Counted from the stretch's first letter, positions 23,771 through 33,414 are shown. The stretch: 64,000 bases of DNA from Bacteroidaceae bacterium (GCA_017461605.1 JAFTXN010000003.1:1-64000); one strand, 5' to 3'. The notes: generated by a model from the sequence alone, not told the origin. A program made the numbers and translations.

Positions 23771-25165
23771 ATGAAACGCATTCTTTTCACGCTGATGATG
23801 GCAGCTCCCCTTGGCGGCCTCACAGCACAGACCCACGATGGCGGCATCTCGCCCCAAATGCTTGAGAACATCCGCGGCGCACATGCCTCAACACCGGCCG
23901 ACCGTGCGCTCCGCAATGCACTTTCTGCCAACAGCATCAACGACCTGGCAGCCGTGCAAGGCAATCCTGCCTCCACCGATACCTACTTTTCGCACCGCGT
24001 CGACTCTCGCGGCATCACCGACCAGAAATCGTCGGGACGCTGCTGGCTCTTCACCGGCATGAACGTGATGCGCGCCAAGGCCATTGCACGTTTCGGCTTG
24101 GGCGATTTCCAATTTTCACAAAGCTATTCCTTCTTCTACGATCAGCTGGAGAAGAGCAACCTCTTCCTGCAGAGCATCATTGAGACTGCCGACCGCCCCA
24201 TGGACGACCGCCTGGTGGAATGGCTCTTCAAGCATCCGCTTTCTGACGGAGGCCAGTTCACAGGTGTGCAAGACATTATCACAAAATACGGACTCGTTCC
24301 GGCCGACGTAATGCCCGAGAGCTATGCCGCCAACAACACTTCGCGCATGGCTGAAATCATCTCCACAAAACTCCGCGAGTATGGACTCACATTGCGCAGT
24401 GCTGCCGAAAAAGGCGAAAAGCGTAAGCAATTGTTGCAACGTAAGACCGAAATGCTGGGCACCGTTTACCATATTCTCAGCATCTGTCTGGGCGAACCTC
24501 CCACCGAGTTCGAATGGACACGCCGCACACCCGACGGACGCCCGGTGGAAACTAAGAAATACACTCCCCTGTCGTTCTATCAGGAATTTGTAGGTGCAGA
24601 CTTGAAGGGTGGTTACGTGATGTTGATGAACGACCCCACACGTCCCTACCACAAGACTTACACCATTGACCTCGACCGCCACATGTACGACGGTGCCAAC
24701 TGGACTTACATCAACCTGCCTATGGATGAGATCAAGGCCATGGCAATCGCCAGCATCAAGGACAGCGTGATGATGTATTTCTCCTGCGACGTGGGCAAGT
24801 GCTACACAAAATCCGGTATCCTGAGCCTTGACAACTACGACTACGCTTCGCTCATGGGCACCGACTTTCCGATGAACAAGGCCGACCGTATACGCACCTA
24901 CGCCTCGGCTTCGAGTCACGCCATGACACTCATGGCTGTCGACATCGATGCCCAAGGAAAGCCCACCAAGTGGATGGTGGAAAACTCTTGGGGACCGGCT
25001 TCCGGCTACAAGGGCCACATCATCATGACCGACGAATGGTTTGACGAATATATGTTCCGCTTGGTCGTGGAACGCAAGTACGTTCCTGCCGAAACACTGG
25101 AACTGCTCAAGCAGAAGCCCGTGAAACTTCCGGCCTGGGATCCTCTCTTCGCTCCGGAGCAGTAA
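23771..25165 (+). CDS. Secreted C1B papain-like aminopeptidase (PepC/bleomycin hydrolase type)
   Basis: This is a 464-residue protein with a signal peptide (cleavage probably after TAQ20). The papain-type active site is complete: Gln85 and Cys91 in DQKSSGRCWLF, His near 382 in SSHAMTLMAVD and Asn near 404 in VENSWG, all in the C1B order. C1B enzymes are usually cytosolic hexamers; a signal peptide makes this a periplasmic or surface form, as in several Bacteroidetes. It lies 30 bases after the PAP2 gene and ends before the terminator at 25198. Confidence 0.9.
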   Translation: MKRILFTLMMAAPLGGLTAQTHDGGISPQMLENIRGAHASTPADRALRNALSANSINDLAAVQGNPASTDTYFSHRVDSRGITDQKSSGRCWLFTGMNVMRAKAIARFGLGDFQFSQSYSFFYDQLEKSNLFLQSIIETADRPMDDRLVEWLFKHPLSDGGQFTGVQDIITKYGLVPADVMPESYAANNTSRMAEIISTKLREYGLTLRSAAEKGEKRKQLLQRKTEMLGTVYHILSICLGEPPTEFEWTRRTPDGRPVETKKYTPLSFYQEFVGADLKGGYVMLMNDPTRPYHKTYTIDLDRHMYDGANWTYINLPMDEIKAMAIASIKDSVMMYFSCDVGKCYTKSGILSLDNYDYASLMGTDFPMNKADRIRTYASASSHAMTLMAVDIDAQGKPTKWMVENSWGPASGYKGHIIMTDEWFDEYMFRLVVERKYVPAETLELLKQKPVKLPAWDPLFAPEQ

Positions 25166-25197
25166 ACCATTGTTCACACTTCACACAGACATAAGAA

Positions 25198-25238
25198 ATC
25201 AGCCTGCCGAGATGTTCATCGGCAGGCTGATTTTTTTG
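25198..25238. terminator. Bidirectional terminator between the protease gene and murI
   Basis: Arms of 13 bases, ATCAGCCTGCCGA (25198-25210) and its complement (25219-25231), followed by a run of seven T. It lies between convergent genes. Confidence 0.85.
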
Positions 25239-25267
25239 TATCCGTTGTTCCGGTGGTTCGGAAAGGC

Positions 25268-26131
25268 TTACAGCGTGATTTGTTCCACAGTTACGTCTTC
25301 GTGCATGAAGAGGGCTGCACTCTCCTGGAACTTCGGAACGCTCTCGGTGGTGAGATAATGACACGAAGCGCCCTTGGTGCAACGCTCCTCCATCTCCGGA
25401 TGGCGCTGCAGGTAATCGGCCAAACTGGCTGCCACATATTCGCCTTGCGCCATGATGCGCACACCGGCCGGCGTGTATTTCACGATTTTGTTCATCAACA
25501 GCGGATAGTGCGTACAGGCCAGCACAAGTGTGTCGATATCGGGGTCCATACGCAGAATGCGGTCGATGCGTTTCTTCACAAAATAGTCGGCACCCGGTGA
25601 GTCGAACTCATAGTTCTCCACCAGGGGCACCCACATGGGGCAAGCCTGTCCGGTGAGGATGATGTCGGGGTCCTGCTTGCACACCTCCATGCCATACGAC
25701 CCCGAATTGATGGTACCTTCGGTGGCAAGCACTCCGACGTGACGCGACTTCGTGAGCGAGCCGATGGCTTCCACGGTGGGGCGGATGATGCCCAACACGC
25801 GGCGATTGGCATCGAGTTCGGGCAAATCGCGTTGCTGAATGGTGCGCAGAGCCTTGGCAGAGGCGGTGTTGCAGGCCAAAATCACCAAGTGACAACCGCG
25901 CTCGAAGAGTGCCTTGACGGCTTGCAGTGTGTACTGATAGACTACCTCAAACGAGTGGCCGCCATAGGGCGCACGCGCATTGTCGCCCAGATAGATATAA
26001 TCGTAGTCGGGCATATACTGACGTATCTGGCGCAGAATAGTAAGTCCGCCATAGCCGGAGTCGAACACACCGATGGGGCCGGGAGCCTGCGACAAAGCAG
26101 AGGCTACCGCCGAGTTCAGTTTTTCTGTCAT
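25268..26131 (-). CDS. murI: MurI, glutamate racemase
   Basis: MurI supplies D-glutamate for peptidoglycan by racemising L-glutamate. The 287-residue protein has the family start PIGVFDSGYGGLTIL near 19-33, and both catalytic Cys motifs: ILACNTASAKALR near 84-96 and LVLACTHYPLL near 203-213. A 17-residue N-terminal extension precedes the conserved core; a downstream start is not available, so I keep the ATG at 26131. It starts 4 bases after the OmpH-like gene, which suggests coupled translation. Confidence 0.94.
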   Translation of the reverse strand: MTEKLNSAVASALSQAPGPIGVFDSGYGGLTILRQIRQYMPDYDYIYLGDNARAPYGGHSFEVVYQYTLQAVKALFERGCHLVILACNTASAKALRTIQQRDLPELDANRRVLGIIRPTVEAIGSLTKSRHVGVLATEGTINSGSYGMEVCKQDPDIILTGQACPMWVPLVENYEFDSPGADYFVKKRIDRILRMDPDIDTLVLACTHYPLLMNKIVKYTPAGVRIMAQGEYVAASLADYLQRHPEMEERCTKGASCHYLTTESVPKFQESAALFMHEDVTVEQITL

Positions 26132-26135
26132 GTTT

Positions 26136-26663
26136 TTAGGGTTTTATAGCCGTAAGTTTCTCGAGGATGAAAGGCGTGGCGTCTTCGGCCACCTGGGGAT
26201 GGAAAAATATATAGGCACGTTCATCGGTATTCACCACGTATCCGTAACCACGCTCCAGGCCCACAGCTACCACGGCACTGTCCAGACGGGCGCGCAGCGG
26301 TGCCAGCAGATCGTGCTCGGCGGCTCTGAGCAGACTATCGGCAGACCGGCGGAATGCCAACCCCTTCTCCATCGCATCCTGAAGGTCGCGCTGACGTTTC
26401 AGCAGGATGGTCTGAGGAAAGTCCTTCTGACCCTGCAAAAACTCGGCAAACATCCGCTTGAACGCAGTCTCGTTGTAGCGAGCTTCGGCTTCGTATTTCG
26501 TTTTCAGCTCGTTCATCTGAACTTGCACTTCGCTGTATTCCGGCATCAGTTGCAGCAATCCGTTGTAACTAGCATAGCCAAAGCGAACCTGCCCTTGCGC
26601 CACAGACGAGAAAGCACCGCAGGCAGCAAGCATCAGACACAATGTGAACAGACGTTTCATCAT
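26136..26663 (-). CDS. OmpH/Skp-family periplasmic chaperone
   Basis: This is a 175-residue protein with a signal peptide ending near SVAQGQ, then the Skp-like opening VRFGYASYNGLLQLMPEY and a long charged helical region (about 45-115) that should form the Skp coiled-coil arms. Skp proteins hold unfolded outer-membrane proteins in the periplasm. The protein is similar in length to other Bacteroidetes OmpH paralogs. It leads an operon with murI and has a -7 box at 26708-26715. Confidence 0.85.
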   Translation of the reverse strand: MMKRLFTLCLMLAACGAFSSVAQGQVRFGYASYNGLLQLMPEYSEVQVQMNELKTKYEAEARYNETAFKRMFAEFLQGQKDFPQTILLKRQRDLQDAMEKGLAFRRSADSLLRAAEHDLLAPLRARLDSAVVAVGLERGYGYVVNTDERAYIFFHPQVAEDATPFILEKLTAIKP

Positions 26664-26707
26664 ATTTCGTTGATTTTTTGAATGAGTTAAGAAGATTTGG
26701 AACGCTG

Positions 26708-26715
26708 CAAAAGTA
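26708..26715 (-). promoter_or_regulatory. Putative -7 box for ompH-murI
   Basis: TACTTTTG on the minus strand, 45 bases upstream of the OmpH ATG. No -33 element with proper spacing was seen. Confidence 0.4.
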
Positions 26716-26841
26716 CGACTTTATTCCCAACCGCACACTTGCGCTATGTGTAAAATTGAACGAGCGCCTTATTAAAAATGTTCAACGCGCACACGGCAAA
26801 ACATCGTCGAGGAACGCACACACTCCCACCCCGCATCGGGC

Positions 26842-26908
26842 AAAATCTACAAGCACTGCAGAATTTTCTACAAGGCGTTTAGAAAATTCTGCAGTGCTTG
26901 CGGATTTT
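26842..26908. repeat. Interspersed palindrome, modules permuted
   Basis: Perfect 20-base arms (26850-26869 and 26881-26900, AGAAAATTCTGCAGTGCTTG) enclose ACAAGGCGTTT. Compared with other copies the GGCGTTT module is in the loop, not the arm. The copy lies about 110 bases past the rhodanese stop. The rest of 26664-27015 shows nothing beyond the -7 box. Confidence 0.75.
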
Positions 26909-27015
26909 CCCTCGAAAGCATCCGAACAAAGAGAAAAGCATCGGACTGGATCCAAAACGGTCCACAAGTTGCACAACACGAGCCGGCTGATGGCACGAAT
27001 GCTTCGCAAAAAAAC

Positions 27016-27438
27016 TTATTGTTCAACGGCACGTCCCTCTTCCTGCCACGCCGTGATGCCCCCCTTGAGGTTGATGACACGATAACCCTTTTGCGACAAC
27101 AGATTGGCAGCATGAGCGCTGCGCCGACCGCTCCGGCAATACACGGCCACGGTCTTGTGGCGAGGGAGCAAACGGCAAGCCGCTGTGCTGAAAGTATCCG
27201 CATTGGCATCGATCAGAAGCGCACCTAGCAGGTGTCCGGCCGCATATTCGGCGGCCGTACGCACATCCAGCAACACGGTGTTATCACGATCGGCAAGTGC
27301 TTCTTCAAACTGCGCCACACCGACATCCGTGTAACCATCGCTCTGTGTTGTGCTACGAGATGCACAAGCCCACAGACCTATCACAGAGATAATAAGGCAG
27401 AGAGCCCATGTAATTTTGTTCATCAGAATCTTCTTCAT
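27016..27438 (-). CDS. Rhodanese-domain lipoprotein
   Basis: This is a 140-residue protein with an N-terminal lipoprotein signal (ISVIGLWACASR, acylated Cys near 25) and a rhodanese domain with LLDVRTAAEYAAGHL and the active-site loop VYCRSGRRSAHAA. Rhodaneses transfer sulfane sulfur or act as thiol carriers; the anchor places this one at the periplasmic face of a membrane. The ATG at 27438 (MKKILMNKITW) is preferred over an upstream one at 27495 because it puts the signal at the N-terminus. Confidence 0.85.
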   Translation of the reverse strand: MKKILMNKITWALCLIISVIGLWACASRSTTQSDGYTDVGVAQFEEALADRDNTVLLDVRTAAEYAAGHLLGALLIDANADTFSTAACRLLPRHKTVAVYCRSGRRSAHAANLLSQKGYRVINLKGGITAWQEEGRAVEQ

Positions 27439-27522
27439 TTCATTGGGGTTGAGAAAAAAAGCCGAAACGTCCTTGCTGCGCCTCCGAGGCTGCATGTAAG
27501 GATGTTTCGGCTATATTCATAT

Positions 27523-29607
27523 TTAAGGACGGCCTATACTTTCCTGCCTAAAGGTGCTGCAAGGCAATCCGGCAGAGTTTACCAAATTGGCACGGGTGAA
27601 GGCTCTCCAGCCATAGCGCACGGCTTCGGGCTGTGGCACCTTGTCGCTCCACACCACGAGGGTGTTGCCCTGCACACGGCATTCGGCCACGTGATAGATG
27701 CCATCGGCACCGGCCACTTCGAAACCACAGAAACGGTCTCCGCTCGCCGGCCGCATACCCTCGGCATGGCGGAAGGTGAGTTGCAGACTTTCGCCCTGCC
27801 GCGATGCGTTCACAAATTCGGGACCCGAGGCCGTGAGATGACGCATGCCATAGGTGTGGCGCAAAGCATTGAGAGCCAAGCGTTCGCCCACAGGCTGCTT
27901 GCGACGGGGATGCACATCGAGTGAGTCGCCCACATCGGAGGATACAGCCATCCAGGTGTGGGGCACCGAAGAGGCCAGCCGACGCTGGCTGTCGCGGAAG
28001 AGGGGCCACGAAGTACGCGGCCCGATGCTCGACAACTGTACGAAATGGAACGGGAGATCGGGACGGCCGAACGCGGTGCGCCAGCTGCTACACAGCAATG
28101 GGAAGAGACGTTCGTGCAGTTCTACGTTGTGAGCATTGCTCTCGCCTTGATACCATATCACACCGGCCACTTCATAATCGGCCACGGGACGGATGCCGCT
28201 CTCGAAGAGGTAGCAGGGTTCGTAGGGGTGGCGCTGCAACGGATGAGCGGCCTGCTTGGTGTTGAGCTGCCCACGTCCACGCACCCAGGGTTGGATGTGA
28301 TCGTTCTGCATCCAGTTGTGGAGAATCTGCGGATACTCGCGCTCCATCGTGGTGCGATCGATCCACGCCTCGATGCCCGAACCGCCTACAGCATTGAGGA
28401 TCAGACCCACGTGACAGCCCAGGCTGTCGGCCAACATGCGACCGAAGTGGAAAGCCACAGCCGAGAAATCGGCTGCCGTCGCACTGCTGCAACGCTCCCA
28501 TTGGGCGGGATGATAATGGAGCAGCTTGTTCATCGAATCGAGCACGGCCGGCGACCACTCGTAAGCATCCGTGCGAGCTATCTCACGCATGTTGTAGAAG
28601 TGGAGTCGCGAGAGCGTATCGGCTGCTGCAATGCTCTGTTTCGCCTCCAGCGTGCGGCGCAGTTCCCACTCCATGTTCGATTGTCCGGAGCACACCCACA
28701 CTTCGCCCATCCAGATGTCCTTCAGTCGGATTTCGCGTCGGGAAGTTTTCACCACCATCTCATACGGTCCTCCGGCCGGTGCCGACGGCAGACTGATGCT
28801 CCAACGTCCGGCAGCATCAGCCGTGGCCTCGGCTTTGTGCGACAGAAATTCCACCTTTACGCGTTCGCCCACATCGGCTGTGCCATGCAAACGTATCGGG
28901 CGGTTGCGCTGCATCACCATGCCGTCGCCATAAGTGGGCGGAAGGCTCAGGCCGCCATAATCGCCCGTGATGGAAGAATAGACAGTGGACGCCAGGATGC
29001 CGGCACCCTCGGCATTGGGATGCAAAGCGTCGGGAAAGAGGTCCGGACGGCAGTGCAGCGGTACGTGAAGGTCGATGAGACCCACCCCAGACGTAGCCGC
29101 AATTTGCTCGATGCGATGCTGAATTTGCTCGTGCCAGTCGCGCGTTCCGCTCAGGAAGCGACGGTGCGTGTGGAAGATGGGCGTCATCTTGCAAATCCAT
29201 ATCTTGGCTTTGGGGTTAGCCACCCTGAAAGAGTCGATCAAGGCGCGATAATCGCCGATGAACTCGTCGGCATGATTGGGCCAATTGCGCGGATCCGTAT
29301 CATTGAGGCCGAGATGTATCACTACAATGTCGGCACGGAAGTCGAGCGCCTGACGAAATTCGGGCAACAAGTGGTAAGGACGATGCCCCTTGCGCAGCAA
29401 TGTGGCACCGCTGTGGCCGAAGTTGCCCACCTCATAGTCGGAACCAAGCATTTGTTGCAGTTGCGCCGGATAGGCCTTGGTCTCGCGCTCCTTCAGGAGA
29501 TAACCATACGTCACGCTGTTGCCGACACAGGCCACTCGGATACGTTTTTTTGCCATGCCTCCCACCGCCATCAGGCAGCACAGACAGAAGATGCAGATGC
29601 GTTTCAT
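27523..29607 (-). CDS. Two-domain sialate O-acetylesterase (SGNH + sialate-esterase domains)
   Basis: This is a 694-residue secreted protein: signal peptide (MKRICIFCLCCLMAVGGMA), then an SGNH hydrolase domain (about 20-215) with VACVGNSVTYGY, HLGLND and DALHPN as catalytic blocks. A second esterase domain follows (about 225-690), with VWVCSGQSNMEW and VIWYQGESNA. The same two-domain layout is known in Bacteroidales sialate 9-O-acetylesterases (EstA/NanS), which remove O-acetyl groups from sialic acids so that sialidase can act. The ATG at 29607 starts the signal peptide. It lies 31 bases after the amino-acid permease gene. A sialidase is at 57178 and a beta-galactosidase at 50363. Confidence 0.85.
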   Translation of the reverse strand: MKRICIFCLCCLMAVGGMAKKRIRVACVGNSVTYGYLLKERETKAYPAQLQQMLGSDYEVGNFGHSGATLLRKGHRPYHLLPEFRQALDFRADIVVIHLGLNDTDPRNWPNHADEFIGDYRALIDSFRVANPKAKIWICKMTPIFHTHRRFLSGTRDWHEQIQHRIEQIAATSGVGLIDLHVPLHCRPDLFPDALHPNAEGAGILASTVYSSITGDYGGLSLPPTYGDGMVMQRNRPIRLHGTADVGERVKVEFLSHKAEATADAAGRWSISLPSAPAGGPYEMVVKTSRREIRLKDIWMGEVWVCSGQSNMEWELRRTLEAKQSIAAADTLSRLHFYNMREIARTDAYEWSPAVLDSMNKLLHYHPAQWERCSSATAADFSAVAFHFGRMLADSLGCHVGLILNAVGGSGIEAWIDRTTMEREYPQILHNWMQNDHIQPWVRGRGQLNTKQAAHPLQRHPYEPCYLFESGIRPVADYEVAGVIWYQGESNAHNVELHERLFPLLCSSWRTAFGRPDLPFHFVQLSSIGPRTSWPLFRDSQRRLASSVPHTWMAVSSDVGDSLDVHPRRKQPVGERLALNALRHTYGMRHLTASGPEFVNASRQGESLQLTFRHAEGMRPASGDRFCGFEVAGADGIYHVAECRVQGNTLVVWSDKVPQPEAVRYGWRAFTRANLVNSAGLPCSTFRQESIGRP

Positions 29608-29638
29608 AGTATTTCGTTTCGGTTGGTTAAATTCTTTC

Positions 29639-31297
29639 TTACTTATGCTCACTCAGGCCGCGCCACATGCGCAACGCATACCAGGCGATGTGTCCCAGCC
29701 CTACGGTAAGTGCAATGGCAAACATGGTCTTGTCGGCCGTCCACCCCAAGGTCTGCTGATGCCAGAATCCGCTCACGATGCACAGAGCCGATAGGGCAAG
29801 AATGAGGAGGGTGAGCACCGTCTGTCCGTGACGCATGCCGGCGGTCGAAGGTTCGAGTACGCTATGGCGCACACCGTAGGCACCGTAAATGTCAAGGCCG
29901 ATGAGCATCCAAATCACCAGGCGCAGCCATGTATCGGCCGGCAGGAAGAGCATCAGACTCACACAGGTGAGAATGCCCAACACTGGTACCAGAGGGACGA
30001 GCGGCGTGCGGAAAGCGCGCGGAGCATTGGGCATCGTGCGGCGCAGCACCAGGATGCCGCCACACACCAGCGTGAAGGCAAACAGCGTGCCGATGCTGGT
30101 CATCTCGCCGGCGATGTGTGCCGGCACAAAAGCTGCCAGCACGCTGATGATGACCATAAAAATCAGGTTATTGGCCACAGGAGTGCGCAACTTGGGATGC
30201 ACTTTGGCGAAAATGGGCGGCAACAATCCGTCGTGGCTCATCGACATGAACACACGGCTCTGCGCCATCAGCAACACAATAATCACGGAACAATAGCCGA
30301 AGAGGATGGCCAGCAGGACGGCCTTGCCCAACCATGGCACTGCCGACTGCATCACACCATCACTGCCGGCCGTTCCCATGTGCTCGATGGCCACAGCCAC
30401 GGGTGCGATGCCCTCTTGTCCGGCAAACTCGGTGTAGTGCGCCACACCCGTCATCACGTGCCCGAAGGCCATATAGAGAATGGTGCACACAAGGAGCGAG
30501 CCCAGGATGCCGATGGGCATGTCGCGCTTCGGGTTTTTCGTTTCCTGAGCTGCCGTGCTCACAGCATCGAAACCGATGAAGGCAAAGAACACAACGGCGG
30601 CTCCGCGCAGCACACCCGACCAACCAAAATGCCCCATTTCACCGGTGTTTTCCGGAACATAGGGCGTAAAGTTGGCAGTGTCGATGTATTGCCATCCGAG
30701 CAGCACGAAGACCAGGATAACTCCCACCTTGAGGAACACAATCAGGTTGTTGAAAAGCGAACTTTCACGAGTGCCTTTGATCAGCAGCAGGCTCAGAAGC
30801 ACCACAATGATAGCAGCCGGCAGGTTGACCACTCCGCCGTCCCACGGGCAGGCCGTAAGGGCATGCGGAAGCACAATACCGATGTCAGCCAACACATGCA
30901 CCAGATACTGACTCCACGAGATGCTCACCGCCACCGCAGCCACGGTGTATTCGAGCACCAAGTCCCACCCGATGATCCAGGCCACAAGTTCGCCCATGGT
31001 GGCATACGAATAGGTGTAAGCACTGCCCGAGACCGGAATCATGGAGGCAAATTCCGCATAACAAAGGCCGGCGAAGCAACACCCGATGGCTGCAATCGCG
31101 AAAGAGATGGTGATGGCCGGTCCGGTGTGTTCAGCCGCTACGATACCGGTGATGGAAAAAAGCCCGGCACCGATGATGACACCCACACCGAAGGCTATCA
31201 ATCCCAAAGGCCCGAGTACACGCCTCAGCGTGCCACCGCCATCGCGCTCGGCCTCAGCAAGTAATGTATTCAGAGGTTTCTTGATAAAAAGTCCCAT
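29639..31297 (-). CDS. APC-family amino-acid permease
   Basis: This is a 552-residue protein with about 12-14 membrane segments. The APC signature is near the N-terminus (FGVGVIIGAGLFSITG near 36-51), with EFASMIPVSGSAYTYSYATMGE on the third helix and AFIGFDAVSTAAQETKNPKRD in the middle. It resembles the cationic amino-acid transporter subgroup (CAT/YfnA-type). The ATG at 31297 (MGLFIKKPLN) was chosen because the promoter at 31322-31352 lies inside a longer upstream frame. The substrate is not certain. The sialate esterase follows, perhaps as a second operon gene. Confidence 0.88.
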   Translation of the reverse strand: MGLFIKKPLNTLLAEAERDGGGTLRRVLGPLGLIAFGVGVIIGAGLFSITGIVAAEHTGPAITISFAIAAIGCCFAGLCYAEFASMIPVSGSAYTYSYATMGELVAWIIGWDLVLEYTVAAVAVSISWSQYLVHVLADIGIVLPHALTACPWDGGVVNLPAAIIVVLLSLLLIKGTRESSLFNNLIVFLKVGVILVFVLLGWQYIDTANFTPYVPENTGEMGHFGWSGVLRGAAVVFFAFIGFDAVSTAAQETKNPKRDMPIGILGSLLVCTILYMAFGHVMTGVAHYTEFAGQEGIAPVAVAIEHMGTAGSDGVMQSAVPWLGKAVLLAILFGYCSVIIVLLMAQSRVFMSMSHDGLLPPIFAKVHPKLRTPVANNLIFMVIISVLAAFVPAHIAGEMTSIGTLFAFTLVCGGILVLRRTMPNAPRAFRTPLVPLVPVLGILTCVSLMLFLPADTWLRLVIWMLIGLDIYGAYGVRHSVLEPSTAGMRHGQTVLTLLILALSALCIVSGFWHQQTLGWTADKTMFAIALTVGLGHIAWYALRMWRGLSEHK

Positions 31298-31321
31298 ATT
31301 CCTGTTTTTTTCTTTCGTAGG

Positions 31322-31352
31322 CAAAAATAATACACACACCTTGCAGAACAAA
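31322..31352 (-). promoter_or_regulatory. Bacteroidetes promoter of the amino-acid permease gene
   Basis: On the minus strand TTTG (31349-31352), 19 bases, TATTTTTG (31322-31329): an exact consensus match, with the ATG 25 bases downstream. Confidence 0.75.
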
Positions 31353-31500
31353 ACAAAAAGGCGGCCTTTTTGTTTCATCCTGATCCGAAATCAGCAAATT
31401 CTCTACCAGAAATTCCATCTCGGATAAAAAAAATCTACCACCGCATGATGTGATTTTCCCTAAGACCGCGCCAAAAATCCGGAGGCCTCACTGGAATAGT

Positions 31501-31555
31501 GGCAGGCCTTGCCAAAAAAGTGGCAGGCTTTGCCAAAAAACTGGCAAGGCCTGCC
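31501..31555. repeat. GGCAGGCCTTGCC palindrome
   Basis: GGCAGGCCTTGCC (31501-31513) and its complement (31543-31555) flank a half copy GGCAGGCTTTGCC and A-runs. It is unlike the GGCGTTT family in sequence but similar in layout. Confidence 0.6.
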
Positions 31556-31581
31556 AGTTTTTCTCCGACGGCATCTAAAAT

Positions 31582-31633
31582 TTCATACAAAAGGCGAAGA
31601 AACTCCCGAGAGCTTCTCCGCCTTTTGTATGAA
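31582..31633 (-). terminator. Hairpin at the 3' end of the VTC/DUF4956 cluster
   Basis: Perfect 15-base arms, TTCATACAAAAGGCG (31582-31596) and its complement (31619-31633), 40 bases past the stop at 31673. The following T-run on the minus strand is short. Confidence 0.55.
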
Positions 31634-31672
31634 GCCTGCAAGCGCAGCTACATGGCTTGGGGATGTTTCTGC

Positions 31673-32899
31673 CTACATGTTGGCATCGACGGCACAGTTG
31701 ATGCTGCCGGATATATAGGTATAAGAACCGTCCACACTGATGGCCTTGGTCTTGGCACCCGTGGCCGAAATATCGATGGTGCCACCATCGAACGTGAAAT
31801 TGCCTTTCACCTTGATACCGCGGCACTTCGATTCCAGCAAAGCGTCGCCCGGCATATAGGTCGTGCCGGTTACGTCCATGCTCACCAAGGTGGGAGTGGT
31901 ACCCGTCTGACTTATGATAAGGTCGGTGCCGGTGCTGATTCCCTTCGTACCGAGTCCGCTCACCAGCGCCGTGATGCTACCACCCGTAATGGTCATGGCA
32001 TTGTCGCACTTGATACCCTTGACATCGTCGGCCGACACCGTGAGATCGATGCTGCCGGCTTCGATGAAGATGTTACCATTCTCCTCGTCCAAGGGGTCGT
32101 TGGTCACTTTCACATCAATGCCGTCGCCTTGCACACCCTTGATGCTGATGCTGCCGCCCTGCATTCGGAAATATTGTTCGATGTTCAAACCATCGCCCAC
32201 AGCCTTGTTTACGGTGATGGAACCAAATCCGGGCTCTATCAGCGTGTATTCATCGGAAGAGAAAGCGTGCTTCGTATTACCGGTAAGAACCAGGGCGCCA
32301 CCGCCACAGAACTCGGGATGTCCGTTCACGAAGAAACAAGCCTTGTGCGTACCGCCCGCACCATCAACCAGCGCGGTCGTGGTGCCGTCGGGCAACTGTA
32401 CCTTGATGCGCTTACCGTTCTGAATATCGACAGCGGCTCCGCGTTGGTTGGTCAGTGTGAGATTGTTGAGCACGAGTGTAGCCTTATATTCTCCCTCCAT
32501 GAAGAAAGAACCGTCGGCAGAAGTGCCCGTAAGTTCATAGACCACCTCCGATTGCAACAACGCATCGGCCACCACCGAAACATCGGCGGCCGAAGCCGTG
32601 ATGGCCATGTGGGGTGCCACATCGCCCGAAACTGTAACGTGCGCCGTGCTTCCAGCATAATTGACGCGCACCTCGCTCGCCTTATACTCGCTACGGTCCA
32701 CCGTGATACTATCGATGGCATTTACTGCAAATACATTGTTCATAATCGTGAGCACCGTTCCGCCATCGCTATAAGCCATATCGCCAGCCTGCACAGCCGG
32801 GATGGTGGTCGTAACCTGCCCACAATGCACCTTCAGAGTCTGTGCCGAAAGATGGCCGACAAGGCCGAAAATAGCCAAAAGGAATATCGTTTTCTTCAT
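31673..32899 (-). CDS. Secreted beta-helix carbohydrate-binding domain protein (Cthe_2159-like)
   Basis: This is a 408-residue protein with a signal peptide ending LSAQ20. From about residue 110 to 400 it has repeated strands of the type ITGGSITAL, IFIEAGSIDLTVSADDVKGIKCD and FDGGTIDISATGAKTKAIS, with regular GDGI/DGLN turns. This pattern fits the calcium-binding beta-helix domain of the Cthe_2159 family, reported to bind acidic polysaccharide. The protein has no recognisable catalytic residues. It overlaps the upstream gene by 4 bases and belongs to the cluster with VTC and DUF4956 genes, where such domains are recurrent partners. Confidence 0.8.
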   Translation of the reverse strand: MKKTIFLLAIFGLVGHLSAQTLKVHCGQVTTTIPAVQAGDMAYSDGGTVLTIMNNVFAVNAIDSITVDRSEYKASEVRVNYAGSTAHVTVSGDVAPHMAITASAADVSVVADALLQSEVVYELTGTSADGSFFMEGEYKATLVLNNLTLTNQRGAAVDIQNGKRIKVQLPDGTTTALVDGAGGTHKACFFVNGHPEFCGGGALVLTGNTKHAFSSDEYTLIEPGFGSITVNKAVGDGLNIEQYFRMQGGSISIKGVQGDGIDVKVTNDPLDEENGNIFIEAGSIDLTVSADDVKGIKCDNAMTITGGSITALVSGLGTKGISTGTDLIISQTGTTPTLVSMDVTGTTYMPGDALLESKCRGIKVKGNFTFDGGTIDISATGAKTKAISVDGSYTYISGSINCAVDANM

Positions 32900-33357
32900 C
32901 GTACCATCAGTTTTGTCGTTTCACCATTCATCTTTATCACATACACACCACGCAAAACACTGAGCGGGATGCACTCTTCACCGTCGGCTTGCTTCACATG
33001 CTGCAACACCAAGCGGCCGTCTGCACCATAGACGCTGACGATTTCACCTTGGGGGGCACTCACGCTGAGCAGCCCGTTGCTGTATGAGAGGTGCGCATCA
33101 GCCGTTGCCACCGCCCGGATGGCTGTCGGTGCTTCAGCAAAAAACATCGTCGAGAGTGCCGACAGCGGTGTACTGAAGCTCTCCTCGTTGTTGGTCGCCG
33201 ACAGCTGACCGTCGGCAAAGGTGATACGAAGGCCGTCGATGCTCACGCTGCGTTCCGTACCATCGGCGGAGCGAAACGTGATATAGTCGAGGCTCTGTGC
33301 TCCGGCCTGTACGCAGACAGCCGAAAGCACTGCCATAAGAATGAAAAGTCTCTTCAT
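32896..33357 (-). CDS. Secreted protein with T9SS-like C-terminal sorting segment
   Basis: This is a 153-residue protein with a clear signal peptide (MKRLFILMAVLSAVCVQAGA) and a short N-terminal domain with YITFRSADGTERSVSIDGL. The last 60 residues resemble a type IX secretion C-terminal domain: VSVYGADGRLVLQ, then LRGVYVIKMNGETTKLMVR at the extreme end. If so, it would be exported through the T9SS and attached to the surface; a matching SprE/PorW-like protein is encoded at 41093. It could equally be a small periplasmic partner of the beta-helix protein encoded just downstream, with which it overlaps by 4 bases. Confidence 0.65.
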   Translation of the reverse strand: MKRLFILMAVLSAVCVQAGAQSLDYITFRSADGTERSVSIDGLRITFADGQLSATNNEESFSTPLSALSTMFFAEAPTAIRAVATADAHLSYSNGLLSVSAPQGEIVSVYGADGRLVLQHVKQADGEECIPLSVLRGVYVIKMNGETTKLMVR

Positions 33358-33414
33358 GATTTTTCGTTTTTGGTTTCTGATTTTCTATTCCAAATTCTGC
33401 ACTTTCCGGAAGCG

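Noticed and set aside
27958..29709. A 583-residue open frame on the plus strand
   Set aside because: It is antisense to the sialate O-acetylesterase gene, whose domains and signal peptide are clear.
31501..31555. Another copy of the GGCGTTT palindrome family
   Set aside because: The layout is similar, but the arms (GGCAGGCCTTGCC) share no clear sequence with that family, so I listed it separately.
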